The translations under genes and the position numbers were made by a program. Shown one piece after another: positions 45,694 to 54,120 of a stretch of 64,000 nt of DNA (its first letter is position 1; every line of letters starts with the position of its first letter). The stretch lies in contig NZ_CP080531.1 in assembly GCF_024746835.1 (NCBI RefSeq), positions 3,472,001 through 3,536,000 of the forward strand. The letters run 5' to 3'. The stretch comes from Mesorhizobium sp. AR02 (GTDB lineage Bacteria > Pseudomonadota > Alphaproteobacteria > Rhizobiales > Rhizobiaceae). The notes beneath the pieces were generated by a model that searched no databases, was not told the origin of the DNA, and saw only the letters and a program-made list of their open reading frames with translations.

Positions 45694-46644
45694 TCATTCT
45701 TTGCCTTCTTCCTCCTTGATGTGCCGCGCTACGCGCCGCGGCGGTTTGTGAAAGGTCCGCAGGATGCCGGCGATATCCTCCAGCTCATTCATCCGCGTCT
45801 CGGCCGATTTGCCGAGCTTCTCGGCAACGGAATGCGTGAGCAGGTTCAATACGGAACTTATCGCGGCCGTCGAATCCCAGTACAGGTCGACGCGTGTCGA
45901 TACTTCGAGCGCGAGCTTTGTGTATTCAGATGCCCAATGACTGTATTTGTCGGTGACGATGATCAGCGGAATCTTGCGACGCTTGATCTGAGCGCAAAGC
46001 CGAAAGCTCATCGCCGCGTATTCGGCCGTATCGATCAGCAGGACGCAGGAATTCTCGCCGCTGTCGGTGAGGATTTCCGAGAACGTGCCGCCCAAGCCTT
46101 CGGCAAAACGGACACCGCCCCGCACCCAGCGCAGACGCGTCGCGAAATCGAGCCCCAATCCCTTCACTGCCTGGAAGCTCACGCAGTTCACGCGGTCGCA
46201 GGTGCTGAGCAGGTGGACGATTTCAGACCACATCTCGCCTTGGGCCAGGCCATAGGCCGCGGTCAGGGCCTGTTGCTCCATCTCCAGGCTGCGAGCCAAC
46301 CGCTCCTGCTTCTCGCCGCCGATGCGAAACCGCAGCTCAGCACTATCCAGGCCCGGGCCCGCGGCTTTCGGCGCCAAGCGCAGGCCACGCTTCATTTCCT
46401 TGAGGTCGGTGTAGCCGAGACGCCGCACGAAACGGGTAACGCTTGCCTCGCTCACGCCAGCGCCGGCGGCAATGGTGGCGCCCGTTTCAAAGGGAATGTC
46501 ATGGATGTTGGCGAGAAGGTATCGCGCGATTGCCTGCTCGGTCCGAGCGAAATCCAGCCAGCCTTCACGCAACCTGGCTTCCAGCGCACTGGCCACCTCA
46601 GTCTCGCCAGGCACAGCCTTCTTGCTAGCCGCCTTCGTCTTCAT
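45694..46644 (-). CDS. MurR/RpiR-family transcriptional regulator
   Basis: The 316-residue protein has an N-terminal HTH_6 domain (about residues 30-100, FARTEQAIARYLLANIHDIPF then GVSEASVTRFVRRLGYTDL, quoted in parts). A SIS domain follows (about 135-280, with LLIDTAEYAAMSFRLCAQIKRR) that normally senses a phosphosugar or related ligand. It is the first gene of the amidase-Dpp block, in the same direction, so it probably controls that operon and itself. The frame is open upstream to 46752, but ATG 46644 gives a normal N-terminus. Confidence 0.9.
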   Translation of the reverse strand: MKTKAASKKAVPGETEVASALEARLREGWLDFARTEQAIARYLLANIHDIPFETGATIAAGAGVSEASVTRFVRRLGYTDLKEMKRGLRLAPKAAGPGLDSAELRFRIGGEKQERLARSLEMEQQALTAAYGLAQGEMWSEIVHLLSTCDRVNCVSFQAVKGLGLDFATRLRWVRGGVRFAEGLGGTFSEILTDSGENSCVLLIDTAEYAAMSFRLCAQIKRRKIPLIIVTDKYSHWASEYTKLALEVSTRVDLYWDSTAAISSVLNLLTHSVAEKLGKSAETRMNELEDIAGILRTFHKPPRRVARHIKEEEGKE

Positions 46645-46753
46645 CGACCGCAACGTCCCATGACAAGATTGTTTCGGGGCAGACCGGAAATGCCACCCAA
46701 GGAAGCGCACTTCATTTCCAGCTACGGATGCGACGCTAGCACGCGAAAACACG

Positions 46754-46775
46754 TTGTGAAAGATAAATTTTACAA
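46754..46775. promoter_or_regulatory. Imperfect inverted repeat upstream of the RpiR gene
   Basis: TTGTGAAA and TTTTACAA, separated by six A+T-rich bases, form an imperfect dyad about 110 bases upstream of the RpiR start codon. RpiR proteins often bind A+T-rich dyads of this kind. The assignment is from position only. Confidence 0.35.
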
Positions 46776-46827
46776 TTTAATATTCCGGTACTTTTATTTC
46801 ATGGCCGGCCAGGTTGCGGCACCGGCG

Positions 46828-46905
46828 CGGTTCCTGTGTTCGGATTCAGCCAAGCAGATCACCAGCCCGAACTTGTCGATGGACGGCGGCTGGACCGCAC
46901 AGTAG
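46828..46905 (+). pseudogene. Remnant of a bdhA 3' end
   Basis: These 26 codons, including the stop, read RFLCSDSAKQITSPNLSM then DGGWTAQ. This matches the C-terminus of the intact bdhA product (FLCSDSARQITGTTLPM then DGGWTAQ). Nucleotide identity over about 84 bases is roughly 80 percent, so it is a diverged copy and not a recent duplicate. The rest of the gene is missing. It lies on the far side of the RpiR-amidase-Dpp block, on the same strand as bdhA. Confidence 0.85.
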
Positions 46906-46981
46906 AGGGGGTAGTGTCCAAGCGTTCCATTTGTCTGCCGGTGCCGCCAGGCGCCAGCGGGAAAACACTGCGGTCAGGTCC

Positions 46982-47732
46982 ATGAAAATCATCCAACTCT
47001 CCGATCCGCATCTGATGGCGCCGGGTGGCCTTCTCTATGGCTCCGATCCGCTCGCCAGACTGGACGCCTGCCTTGCCGACATCGGCAAGAACCATGCCGA
47101 TGCCGAACTGGTGGTGATCTCAGGCGACCTGACCAATGACGGCGAGCGCGCCGCCTATGTGGCGTTGCGGGAGAGGCTGGCGCAATTTTCTCCGCCCTGC
47201 CGGCTGATGCTCGGCAACCACGATGACCGGGCGCTTTTCCTTGAAATGTTTCCCGACGCCGCGGCCGAGCAAGGGTTCGTACAGAGTGTGTTCGATGGCA
47301 GCGAGGGTCGCCTGATCCTGCTCGACACGCTGGACAGCGGCCATGTCGAGGGCAGGCTGTGCGCCGCGCGGCTCGAATGGCTGGACGAAAAAGCTGAAGG
47401 AAGCGCGCGGCCCGGCCTTCCTCTTCATGCACCACCCGCCTTTCCGGATACACATGCCGGTGCTTGACGAGGTCAGGCTCGCCGACGCTGACAGCTTCCA
47501 TGAGGTGCTGTCGCGCCATGGCAATGTCCGTCACATCTTTGCGGGGCATGTCCATCGGCTGATCGCCGGTAGCTGGCGCGGCATACCGGTCAGCACATTG
47601 CGCAGCACCAACCATCAGACCGCACTCGATTTTTCGCAGAGCTGGAGCCTGGGGCATGAGCCGCCCGCCTATGCCGTGATCTTCATCGATGCTGATGGGG
47701 TGATCGTGCATTTCCACGATTTTCCGGTGTAG
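46982..47732 (+). pseudogene. Calcineurin-like metallophosphoesterase (CpdA-like), frameshifted
   Basis: The first frame (ATG 46982) carries metal-binding motifs SDPHLM, VVISGDLTNDGE and MLGNHDDR. The second frame carries FMHHPPFRIHMPVLD and IFAGHVHRLIAG, ending at 47732. The family needs all of these. Dropping one A from the run at 47388-47392 restores EWLDEKLKEARGPAFLFMHH. Repaired length is about 249 residues, normal for CpdA-like cyclic-nucleotide or related phosphodiesterases. An error in a homopolymer is a good alternative to real inactivation. It stands just after the bdhA remnant and may once have followed bdhA directly. Confidence 0.85.
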
Positions 47733-48045
47733 GCGGTGTCGGATCGAGTTCTGTAGAGGTCTCCAGTCCGAGAATGGGTTCAGCGGTCGTGATGAAGCGA
47801 CTGTCGAGACCGCCTGAAAGAGTCTCCCGTCCCCGTGCGCCGAGGATCATATCCCGGCGATCGTCTGCCCGCGCGCATCGTCCTGTGCGGTTACCGCGCC
47901 TGACTGTGCTTTTTTGGCTGACACGAGGCTCCGCGAAAGGGTGCCAAAAAGCACACGGATTTGGACATTAGTCTTGACAGAAATACAGATGTTCAATACC
48001 GGTCAAGCGAATGAACAAGCCTGCAATGTGGGAGGAATGAGCGGT
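47733..48045. other. Intergenic region with a long inverted repeat, promoter side of the SAF gene
   Basis: No gene is recognised in these 313 bases. At about 47907-47956, TGTGCTTTTTTGGC and GCCAAAAAGCACA are near-complements around a loop of about 24 bases; one arm has an extra T. A TTGACA box follows at about 47974, which could be the -35 element of the next operon. TGTTCA and TGAACA flank the spacer beyond it. Confidence 0.45.
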
Positions 48046-49374
48046 ATGGCTTCCAATGTTTCGTTGACGGGCCTTGCCCGCGATCTCGAGGAACGCGGCA
48101 AGTCGGGCAAGCCCATCCGCATCGGTTTGATCGGCTCCGGCGAGATGGGAACCGATATCGTCACACGCGTCGCCCATATGTCCGGCATCGAGATCGGCGC
48201 GATCTCGGAACTAAACCTGCCGGCTGCCAGCAGGGCGGTGGACATCGCCTTCCAGGAAACCGGGCATGCGCGCGAAGTGTCGAACGCTTCGGCAATGACG
48301 GCTGCCATGGAGGCCGGCAAGGTGGCGGTCACAAACGACGCCAGCCTGGTCATCAACAATGACCTGATCGACGTCGTCATCGATGCCACCGGTGTTCCCG
48401 CCGTCGGTGCCGAGATCGGCTTGCGCGCCATGGAGCATGGCAAGCATCTGGTGATGATGAATGTCGAGGCCGACGTCACCATCGGCGCTTATCTGAAGAG
48501 CGAGGCAGACCGGCTCGGCGTCACCTATTCGCTGGGCGCCGGTGACGAGCCGTCCTCGTGCATGGAACTGATTGAATTCGTCTCGGCCATGGGCCATCCG
48601 ATCGTCGCCGCCGGCAAGGGCAAGAACAATCCGCTCAACATCGACGCCACGCCGCCCGCCTATGAGGAAGAGGCCAAGCGCCGGCACATGAATGTGCGCA
48701 TGCTGGTCGAATTCGTCGATGGCTCGAAGACCATGGTCGAGATGGCGGCAATCGCCAATGCAACCGGGCTGGTGCCCGACAAGGCCGGCATGCATGGCCC
48801 CGCGGCAACGCTCGGCGAACTCTCGAAAGTCCTGGTGCCTGAAAAGGATGGCGGCGTGCTGTCCAGGGTCGGCGTCGTCGACTATTCGATCGGCAAGGGC
48901 GTCGCGCCCGGTGTCTTCGTCGTCGCCGACATGTCGCATCCGCGCATTTCGGAGCGCATGGAAGATCTGAAGATGGGCAAGGGTCCATACTTCACCTTCC
49001 ACCGCCCCTATCACCTGACCTCGCTCGAAGTGCCGCTGACCTGCGCCCGCGTCGTGCTCTACGGCAAGGCCGACATGGTGCCGCTGGCAAAGCCCGTGGC
49101 CGAAGTCGCCGCCGTGGCCAAGAAGGACATGCAGCCGGGCGAAAAGCTCGATGCGATCGGTGAATATTGCTACCGCGCCTGGATCATGACGGCGCCGGAA
49201 GCGCATGCCGCCAAGGCCATTCCTTGCGGCCTGCTGCAGGGCGGCTCGGTGACCGCGCCGATCAAGAAGGGCGAGCTCATCACCTATGCCAATGCTGCCC
49301 CGGCTCCGGGCTCCAAGATCGCCGAACTGCGCGCCCGCCAGGACAAGCTCGTCTACGGAACCGTGGGAGCCTGA
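48046..49374 (+). CDS. NAD(P)-binding, homoserine-dehydrogenase-like protein with C-terminal SAF domain
   Basis: The 442-residue protein starts with a Rossmann fold (about residues 23-150: IRIGLIGSGEMGTDIVTRVA and DVVIDATGVPAVGAEIGLRA). A catalytic-type middle domain follows, and a SAF-like segment lies near the end (about 340-425: AVAKKDMQPGEKLDAIGE, VTAPIKKGELITYANA). Proteins of this layout are often labelled oxidoreductase or SAF-domain protein, with few known reactions. ATG 48046 lies ten bases after GGAGG; ATG 48037 is too close to the site. It leads an operon whose next genes, three bases on, encode a 2-oxoacid dehydrogenase. It probably makes or reshapes the 2-oxoacid used there. Confidence 0.82.
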   Translation: MASNVSLTGLARDLEERGKSGKPIRIGLIGSGEMGTDIVTRVAHMSGIEIGAISELNLPAASRAVDIAFQETGHAREVSNASAMTAAMEAGKVAVTNDASLVINNDLIDVVIDATGVPAVGAEIGLRAMEHGKHLVMMNVEADVTIGAYLKSEADRLGVTYSLGAGDEPSSCMELIEFVSAMGHPIVAAGKGKNNPLNIDATPPAYEEEAKRRHMNVRMLVEFVDGSKTMVEMAAIANATGLVPDKAGMHGPAATLGELSKVLVPEKDGGVLSRVGVVDYSIGKGVAPGVFVVADMSHPRISERMEDLKMGKGPYFTFHRPYHLTSLEVPLTCARVVLYGKADMVPLAKPVAEVAAVAKKDMQPGEKLDAIGEYCYRAWIMTAPEAHAAKAIPCGLLQGGSVTAPIKKGELITYANAAPAPGSKIAELRARQDKLVYGTVGA

Positions 49375-49376
49375 TC

Positions 49377-50405
49377 ATGGCCGGAGCCAGCAAAGCCGTC
49401 GCCGACAGTCGCGCCAACCTGCCTTTCGTCTATCGCCAGTACAGCGCCGAGCAGCTCAAGCAGGTGCTCTACAAGATGTACCTCATCCGCCGCTTCGAAG
49501 AGGGCGCGGAGGAAAGCTACATGCGCGGCCTCATCCACGGCACCATGCATTTGTCGATCGGACAGGAAGCCAGCGCCATGGGCATCTGCATGCCGCTTGG
49601 CGAGGATGACCAGATCACCTCGACGCATCGCGGCCATGGCCACTGCATCGCCAAGGGCGCCGAGGTCAAGCGCATGTTCGCCGAGTTCTTCGGCAAGACC
49701 ACTGGCTACTGCAAGGGCCGTGGCGGTTCGATGCACATTGCCGATGTCGCCAAGGGCAATCTCGGTGCCAACGGCATCGTCGGCGGCGGCATTCCGATCG
49801 CCGTCGGCGCAGCGCTCTCCTCCAAGATGCTGAAGACCGGCAAGGTCGTCGTCTCCTTCTTCGGCGACGGCGCCAACAATGAGGGCGCCTTCCACGAGGC
49901 GCTCAACATGGCGGCGGTCTGGAAGCTGCCTGTCATTTTCGTCTGCGAGAACAATGGCTACGGCATGTCGACGTCCACGGCCCGCTCGACCGCGGTCAAG
50001 AACATCGCCGACCGCGCCGCCGCCTATTCGATGCCCGGTGTCATCGTCAACGGCAACATTTTTTCGGAAGTCGCCGAGGCGTCCTACAAGGCCGTCGAGC
50101 GCGCCCGCGCGGGTGAGGGGCCGACGCTGATCGAATCCAAGACCTATCGCCATCGCGGCCATTCCAAGAGCGACCGCAACCGCTATCGCACCAAGGAGGA
50201 GATCGAGGACTGGATGTCGAACCGCGACCCGATCACGCTGTTCGAAAACGAGCTGCGGGAATTCGGCTTCATCGACAACAAGGGCATCGAGGCCATCCGT
50301 GACGCGGTGGCGCAGGAGATCGCCGACGGCATCGAGTTCGCCAAGGCGAGCCCGTCGCCTGATGTCAGCGAGACTGGGAATTACGTGTATACGGAGCAGG
50401 CGTGA
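49377..50405 (+). CDS. 2-Oxoacid dehydrogenase E1 component, alpha subunit
   Basis: The 342-residue protein binds thiamine diphosphate and decarboxylates a 2-oxoacid together with E1-beta. The TPP/Mg motif [20 protein letters not shown] then FVCENNGYG is clear (about residues 165-200). [11 protein letters not shown] and [10 protein letters not shown] are the usual phosphorylation-loop and cofactor regions. The sequence resembles pyruvate or acetoin dehydrogenase E1-alpha. ATG 49377 starts three bases after the SAF gene, and the stop overlaps E1-beta. No lipoamide dehydrogenase gene lies in the window, so E3 would be shared. Confidence 0.92.
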   Translation: MAGASKAVADSRANLPFVYRQYSAEQLKQVLYKMYLIRRFEEGAEESYMRGLIHGTMHLSIGQEASAMGICMPLGEDDQITSTHRGHGHCIAKGAEVKRMFAEFFGKTTGYCKGRGGSMHIADVAKGNLGANGIVGGGIPIAVGAALSSKMLKTGKVVVSFFGDGANNEGAFHEALNMAAVWKLPVIFVCENNGYGMSTSTARSTAVKNIADRAAAYSMPGVIVNGNIFSEVAEASYKAVERARAGEGPTLIESKTYRHRGHSKSDRNRYRTKEEIEDWMSNRDPITLFENELREFGFIDNKGIEAIRDAVAQEIADGIEFAKASPSPDVSETGNYVYTEQA

Positions 50406-51403
50406 TGGACGCGATGGTGCGTGAACTAAGCTACGCCCAGGCGATCCAGGAAGCCATGGCGATCGCCATGGACATGGACGAACGCGTCTTCCTGATGGGC
50501 GAGGATATCGGCGTCTATGGCGGCGCCTTTCAGGTGACCGGCGATCTGGTCGAGCGCTATGGCACTGAGCGCGTCATCGACACGCCGATTTCGGAGCTGG
50601 GCGGCGCGGGCGTTGCGGTGGGTGCGGCGCTTACCGGCATGCGGCCGATCTTCGAATTCCAGTTTTCCGATTTCGCGACGCTTGCCATGGAGCAGATCGT
50701 CAACCAGGCGGCCAAGATGCGTTTCATGCTGGGCGGCGAGGTTTCGGTGCCCGTGGTGATGCGCTTTCCTGCCGGCTCCGGCACCGGTGCGGCGGCCCAG
50801 CACAGCCAGAGCCTCGAGGCGTGGCTCGGCCATGTGCCTGGTCTGAAGGTCATCCAGCCGGCGACGCCCTATGATGCCAAGGGCATGCTTCTGGCGGCGG
50901 TCGCCGATCCCGATCCGGTGATGATCTTCGAGCACAAGCTGCTCTACAAGATGAAGGGCCCGGTGCCCGAGGGCTATTACACAGTGCCGATCGGCAAGGC
51001 CGACATCCGCCGCGAAGGCCGCGATCTCACCATCGTCGCCACCTCGATCATGGTGCAGAAGGCGCTCGACGCCGCGGCTACGCTGGAAGCCGAAGGCATC
51101 GACGTCGAAGTCGTCGACCTCAGGACCATCCGGCCGATGGACAAGCAGACCGTCATCGACAGCGTCAAGAAGACGTCGCGGCTGATGTGCGTCTACGAAG
51201 CGGTGAAGACGCTGGGCATCGGCGCCGAGGTCAGCGCCATGATCGCCGAGAGCGAGGCGTTCGACTATCTCGACGCGCCGATCGTGCGGCTGGGCGGCGC
51301 CGAGACGCCGATCCCCTACAATCCGGAGCTCGAAAAGGCCACGGTGCCGCAGGTTCCCGACATCATCGCCGCCGCGCGCGACCTGGTGAAAGGGGTTCGC
51401 TGA
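50405..51403 (+). CDS. 2-Oxoacid dehydrogenase E1 component, beta subunit
   Basis: The 332-residue transketolase-like subunit completes the E1 heterotetramer. [37 protein letters not shown] and [19 protein letters not shown] are typical and include active-site Glu and His residues. The C-terminal domain (about residues 205-325) is the transketolase C-terminal fold. It lacks the N-terminal lipoyl domain that rhizobial housekeeping PdhB proteins have, which marks this as an accessory complex. ATG 50405 lies within the E1-alpha stop; GTG 50402 is possible. Confidence 0.92.
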   Translation: MDAMVRELSYAQAIQEAMAIAMDMDERVFLMGEDIGVYGGAFQVTGDLVERYGTERVIDTPISELGGAGVAVGAALTGMRPIFEFQFSDFATLAMEQIVNQAAKMRFMLGGEVSVPVVMRFPAGSGTGAAAQHSQSLEAWLGHVPGLKVIQPATPYDAKGMLLAAVADPDPVMIFEHKLLYKMKGPVPEGYYTVPIGKADIRREGRDLTIVATSIMVQKALDAAATLEAEGIDVEVVDLRTIRPMDKQTVIDSVKKTSRLMCVYEAVKTLGIGAEVSAMIAESEAFDYLDAPIVRLGGAETPIPYNPELEKATVPQVPDIIAAARDLVKGVR

Positions 51404-51406
51404 TCC

Positions 51407-52783
51407 ATGCCGACCGAAGTCATTCTTCCCAAGGTCGACATGGACATGGCGACCGGACAGATCTCGCGTTGGTTCGCCGAGGAAGGCGCCCGGGTCAAGA
51501 AAGGCGATGTGCTGTTCGAGATCGAGACCGACAAGGCCGCGATGGAGATCGATGCGCCGGCCAGCGGCGTGCTGCGTGACGTGACCGGCAAGGAGGGCGT
51601 CGATATTCCAGTCGGCGCGCCTGTGGCCTGGATCTATGCCGATGGCGAGGCTTATGGGGCTGATGTCGCTGCGGTAAAGCAGGACGAAGCGCCAATCTCC
51701 CCACCCGTGGGGGAGATGTCGGCGAAGCCGACAGAGGGGGGCGCTGCCCCACCAACGTCGCACTCTGTCACGCCCCCCTCTGCCCTGCCGGGCATCTCCC
51801 CCACAAGGGGGGAGATCGGCCAATCGCCATCTGTTGCGCGCGCTACACCTTTGGCTCGCCGCCTGGCCCGTGAGGCCGGCCTTGCCCTCGCCAGCATCAC
51901 CGGCACCGGCCCGCATGGCCGTGTGGTAAAGGCGGATGTTGATGCGGCGATTGCCGGCGGCGGCGCCAAGGCGACGCCTGTCGCAAAGGCTGCACCTGCG
52001 GAGGCTCCCGCCGCCTCCCCGGCGGTGAAGCCGATGTCGGACGATCAGGTGCTGAAGCTGTTCGAGCAAGGCTCCTACGACCTCGTCCCGCACGACAATA
52101 TGCGCAAGACCATCGCGCGGCGCCTGGTCGAAGCCAAGACCACCATCCCGCATTTCTACCTGACGCTCGACTGCGAACTCGATGCGCTGCTGGCGCTGCG
52201 CACGCAGATCAATGCGGCAGCTCCCGTCAAGAAGACTGACAAGGGTGAGGCTCCCGCCTACAAGCTCTCCGTCAACGACATGGTGATCAAGGCGATGGCG
52301 ATGGCGCTGAAGGCGGTGCCGGATGCCAATGCCTCATGGACCGAAAGCGCCATGGTCAAGCACAAGCATGCCGATGTCGGCGTTGCCGTCTCGATCCCCG
52401 GCGGCCTGATCACGCCGATCATTCGGCATGCCGATGAAAAGACGCTGTCCACCATCTCCAACGAGATGAAGGATCTGGCCAGCCGCGCCCGCAGCCGCAA
52501 GCTGAAGCCGGAAGAGTACCAGGGCGGCACCACGGCGGTGTCGAACCTCGGCATGTTCGGCATCAAGGACTTTGCGGCGGTGATCAACCCGCCGCATGCG
52601 ACGATCCTGGCGGTTGGTGCCGGCGAAGAGCGGGCGGTGGTCAAGAATGGCGAGATCAAGATCGCGACCGTGATGTCGGTGACCCTGTCGACCGACCATC
52701 GCGCGGTTGATGGAGCACTCGGTGCCGAACTGCTGGTCGCCTTCAAGCGGCTGATCGAGAACCCGATGGGCATGCTGGTTTAA
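51407..52783 (+). CDS. 2-Oxoacid dehydrogenase E2 (dihydrolipoamide acyltransferase), linker enlarged by a repeat
   Basis: The 458-residue E2 has one lipoyl domain (about residues 1-80, lipoylated Lys43 in ETDKAAMEI). The E1/E3-binding domain lies at about 146-182 (ATPLARRLAREAGLALASI, then GRVVKADVDAAI). The catalytic domain at about 215-458 ends with STDHRAVDGALGAELL, which holds the active-site His and Asp. Between the first two domains a linker of about 42 residues (ISPPVGEMSAKPTEGG through ISPTRGEIG) is encoded by a palindromic DNA repeat, described separately. The frame is kept, so the protein is probably functional. Acyl chain specificity cannot be read. Confidence 0.92.
   Translation: MPTEVILPKVDMDMATGQISRWFAEEGARVKKGDVLFEIETDKAAMEIDAPASGVLRDVTGKEGVDIPVGAPVAWIYADGEAYGADVAAVKQDEAPISPPVGEMSAKPTEGGAAPPTSHSVTPPSALPGISPTRGEIGQSPSVARATPLARRLAREAGLALASITGTGPHGRVVKADVDAAIAGGGAKATPVAKAAPAEAPAASPAVKPMSDDQVLKLFEQGSYDLVPHDNMRKTIARRLVEAKTTIPHFYLTLDCELDALLALRTQINAAAPVKKTDKGEAPAYKLSVNDMVIKAMAMALKAVPDANASWTESAMVKHKHADVGVAVSIPGGLITPIIRHADEKTLSTISNEMKDLASRARSRKLKPEEYQGGTTAVSNLGMFGIKDFAAVINPPHATILAVGAGEERAVVKNGEIKIATVMSVTLSTDHRAVDGALGAELLVAFKRLIENPMGMLV
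51694..51817. repeat. Palindromic repeat element inside the E2 gene, in frame
   Basis: About 124 bases form nested inverted repeats. ATCTCCCC-x-GGGGGAGAT forms a hairpin at 51695-51717, and a matching one lies at 51794-51816. An inner pair AGAGGGGGGCG / CGCCCCCCTCT lies between them. The outer arms also pair with each other, so the whole element can fold as one long structure. Its base pattern is unlike the flanking codons and like intergenic repeats of rhizobia. It falls exactly in the flexible linker between the lipoyl and E3-binding domains and leaves the frame open. Confidence 0.85.
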
Positions 52784-53049
52784 GGGCAGTCGAAGCGCCC
52801 TTTGGGGCGCGCCGGGAAAGCATGGTTGCGGGCATCCCGTTGCGCCAAGAAATCAGTCGCCACAATGGTCATGAGGCTCGCGGAAGGCCAATTCCGCGGG
52901 CCCTCTTGTCGTGCAGTGAGAGCCAGGTTGTCGCTTGATCTGATCGCGCATGTGCGCTGTCATCCACCAGTCATATGCGCCGTGCAGGGAGGGAACGGGA
53001 ACCGGCCACAACGCCGGACCACTCATGCACGGACAAGACAGGAGGTCTC

Positions 53050-54036
53050 ATGAAGACGCTACTCATCAAGCTGCTGGCCAGCCAGCTGGCGCTCGCGGCA
53101 ACTTTGTTTGCCGGCGTGGCAAACGCCGAAACACTGACGCTCTATACATCCCAACCTGAAGCCGACGCGGCGAAGATCGTGGACGCCTTCAAGAAGGCGC
53201 AGCCCGGCATCGACGTGACCATCTATCGTTCCGGAACCAGCGATATCCTGACCAAGATGGCGGCCGAGTTTGCCGCCGGCAGCCCGCAGCCCGACGTATT
53301 GTTGATCGCCGATGCGGTCTCGATGGAACTGTTGAAGAAGGACGATCGGCTGCTGCCTTATGCCGAGGCAAAGCTCGACGGCATCGAGGCGGATGCCTAT
53401 GACGCCGACAAGACCTATTTCGGTAGCAAGCTGATCACCACCGGCATTGTCTACAACACTGCGGCGGCTGAAAAGCCGCAGCATTGGGCCGATCTCGCCA
53501 AGCCCGCCTATGCCGATGGCCTGGTCATGCCGAGCCCGCTCTATTCCGGTGCGGCGGCCTATCTGCTTTCCGGCTTCGCCGGCGATGCCAATTATGGCTG
53601 GGATTTCTTCCAGAAGCTGAAGACCAACAACACCGTCAGCGTGCGCGGCAATGGCGCGGTGCTGAAGTCAGTGGCATCAGGCGAGAAGCCCTATGGCATC
53701 CTCGTCGACTTCATGGCGATGAATGCCAAGAAGAAGGGCTCGCCGGTCGAGTTCGTGTTCCCGAGCGAAGGCGTGCCGGCGGTGACCGAACCGGTCGCCA
53801 TCATGAAGACCGCTAGGAATGTCGACGGCGCCAAGAAGTTCGTCGACTTCATTCTGTCGGATGAAGGCCAGAAGCTGGCGCTGTCCATGGGCTATCTGCC
53901 GGCGCGCGCCTCGGTCGGCCGCCCCGAATGGCTGCCGGAAGGCGTCAAGGTCAAGGTGATGACGTTCGACACCAAGGCGATCGTGGCCAAGACCGACGCC
54001 GACAAGGCGAAATTCTCGGAACTGTTCGGCGGCTGA
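53050..54036 (+). CDS. ABC transporter substrate-binding protein, Fe3+/sugar-phosphate (AfuA/FbpA-like) family
   Basis: The 328-residue periplasmic protein has a signal peptide (MKTLLIKLLASQLALAATLF, cleavage near ANAE at about residue 26) after GGAGGTCTC. The fold pattern (LTLYTSQPEADAAKIVDAFKKA, in part, then VTIYRSGTSDILTKMAAEF) is of the group called iron(III) or 2-aminoethylphosphonate binding proteins. The paired tyrosines that hold iron in FbpA are not seen; the corresponding stretch reads NYGWDFF. It is therefore more likely to bind an organic anion, possibly a phosphate ester. Permease, ATPase and two hydrolase genes follow. Confidence 0.87.
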   Translation: MKTLLIKLLASQLALAATLFAGVANAETLTLYTSQPEADAAKIVDAFKKAQPGIDVTIYRSGTSDILTKMAAEFAAGSPQPDVLLIADAVSMELLKKDDRLLPYAEAKLDGIEADAYDADKTYFGSKLITTGIVYNTAAAEKPQHWADLAKPAYADGLVMPSPLYSGAAAYLLSGFAGDANYGWDFFQKLKTNNTVSVRGNGAVLKSVASGEKPYGILVDFMAMNAKKKGSPVEFVFPSEGVPAVTEPVAIMKTARNVDGAKKFVDFILSDEGQKLALSMGYLPARASVGRPEWLPEGVKVKVMTFDTKAIVAKTDADKAKFSELFGG

Positions 54037-54051
54037 GCCGACAATCGCGGG

Positions 54052-54077
54052 CGGGATGCCGTCTAGATGGCATCCCG
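54052..54077. promoter_or_regulatory. Intercistronic hairpin after the AfuA-like gene
   Basis: CGGGATGCC (54052-54060) and GGCATCCCG (54069-54077) form a perfect 9-bp stem with an 8-base loop, between the binding-protein and permease genes and without a T-run. It probably tunes binding-protein over permease expression. Confidence 0.6.
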
Positions 54078-54120
54078 TTCTCGACAAAGTCCGATCGCAT
54101 CGATCTCAGGAAAATCAATC

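Noticed and set aside
45517..46905. 462-residue plus-strand open frame ending in the bdhA remnant
   Set aside because: Only the last 26 codons resemble a real protein. The rest is antisense to the RpiR and amidase genes.
39082..46905. Integrative element using the bdhA 3' end as attachment site
   Set aside because: The duplicated ends invite the idea, but no integrase or transposase gene lies in the block and the two ends differ by about 20 percent. Homologous or illegitimate recombination is the safer reading.
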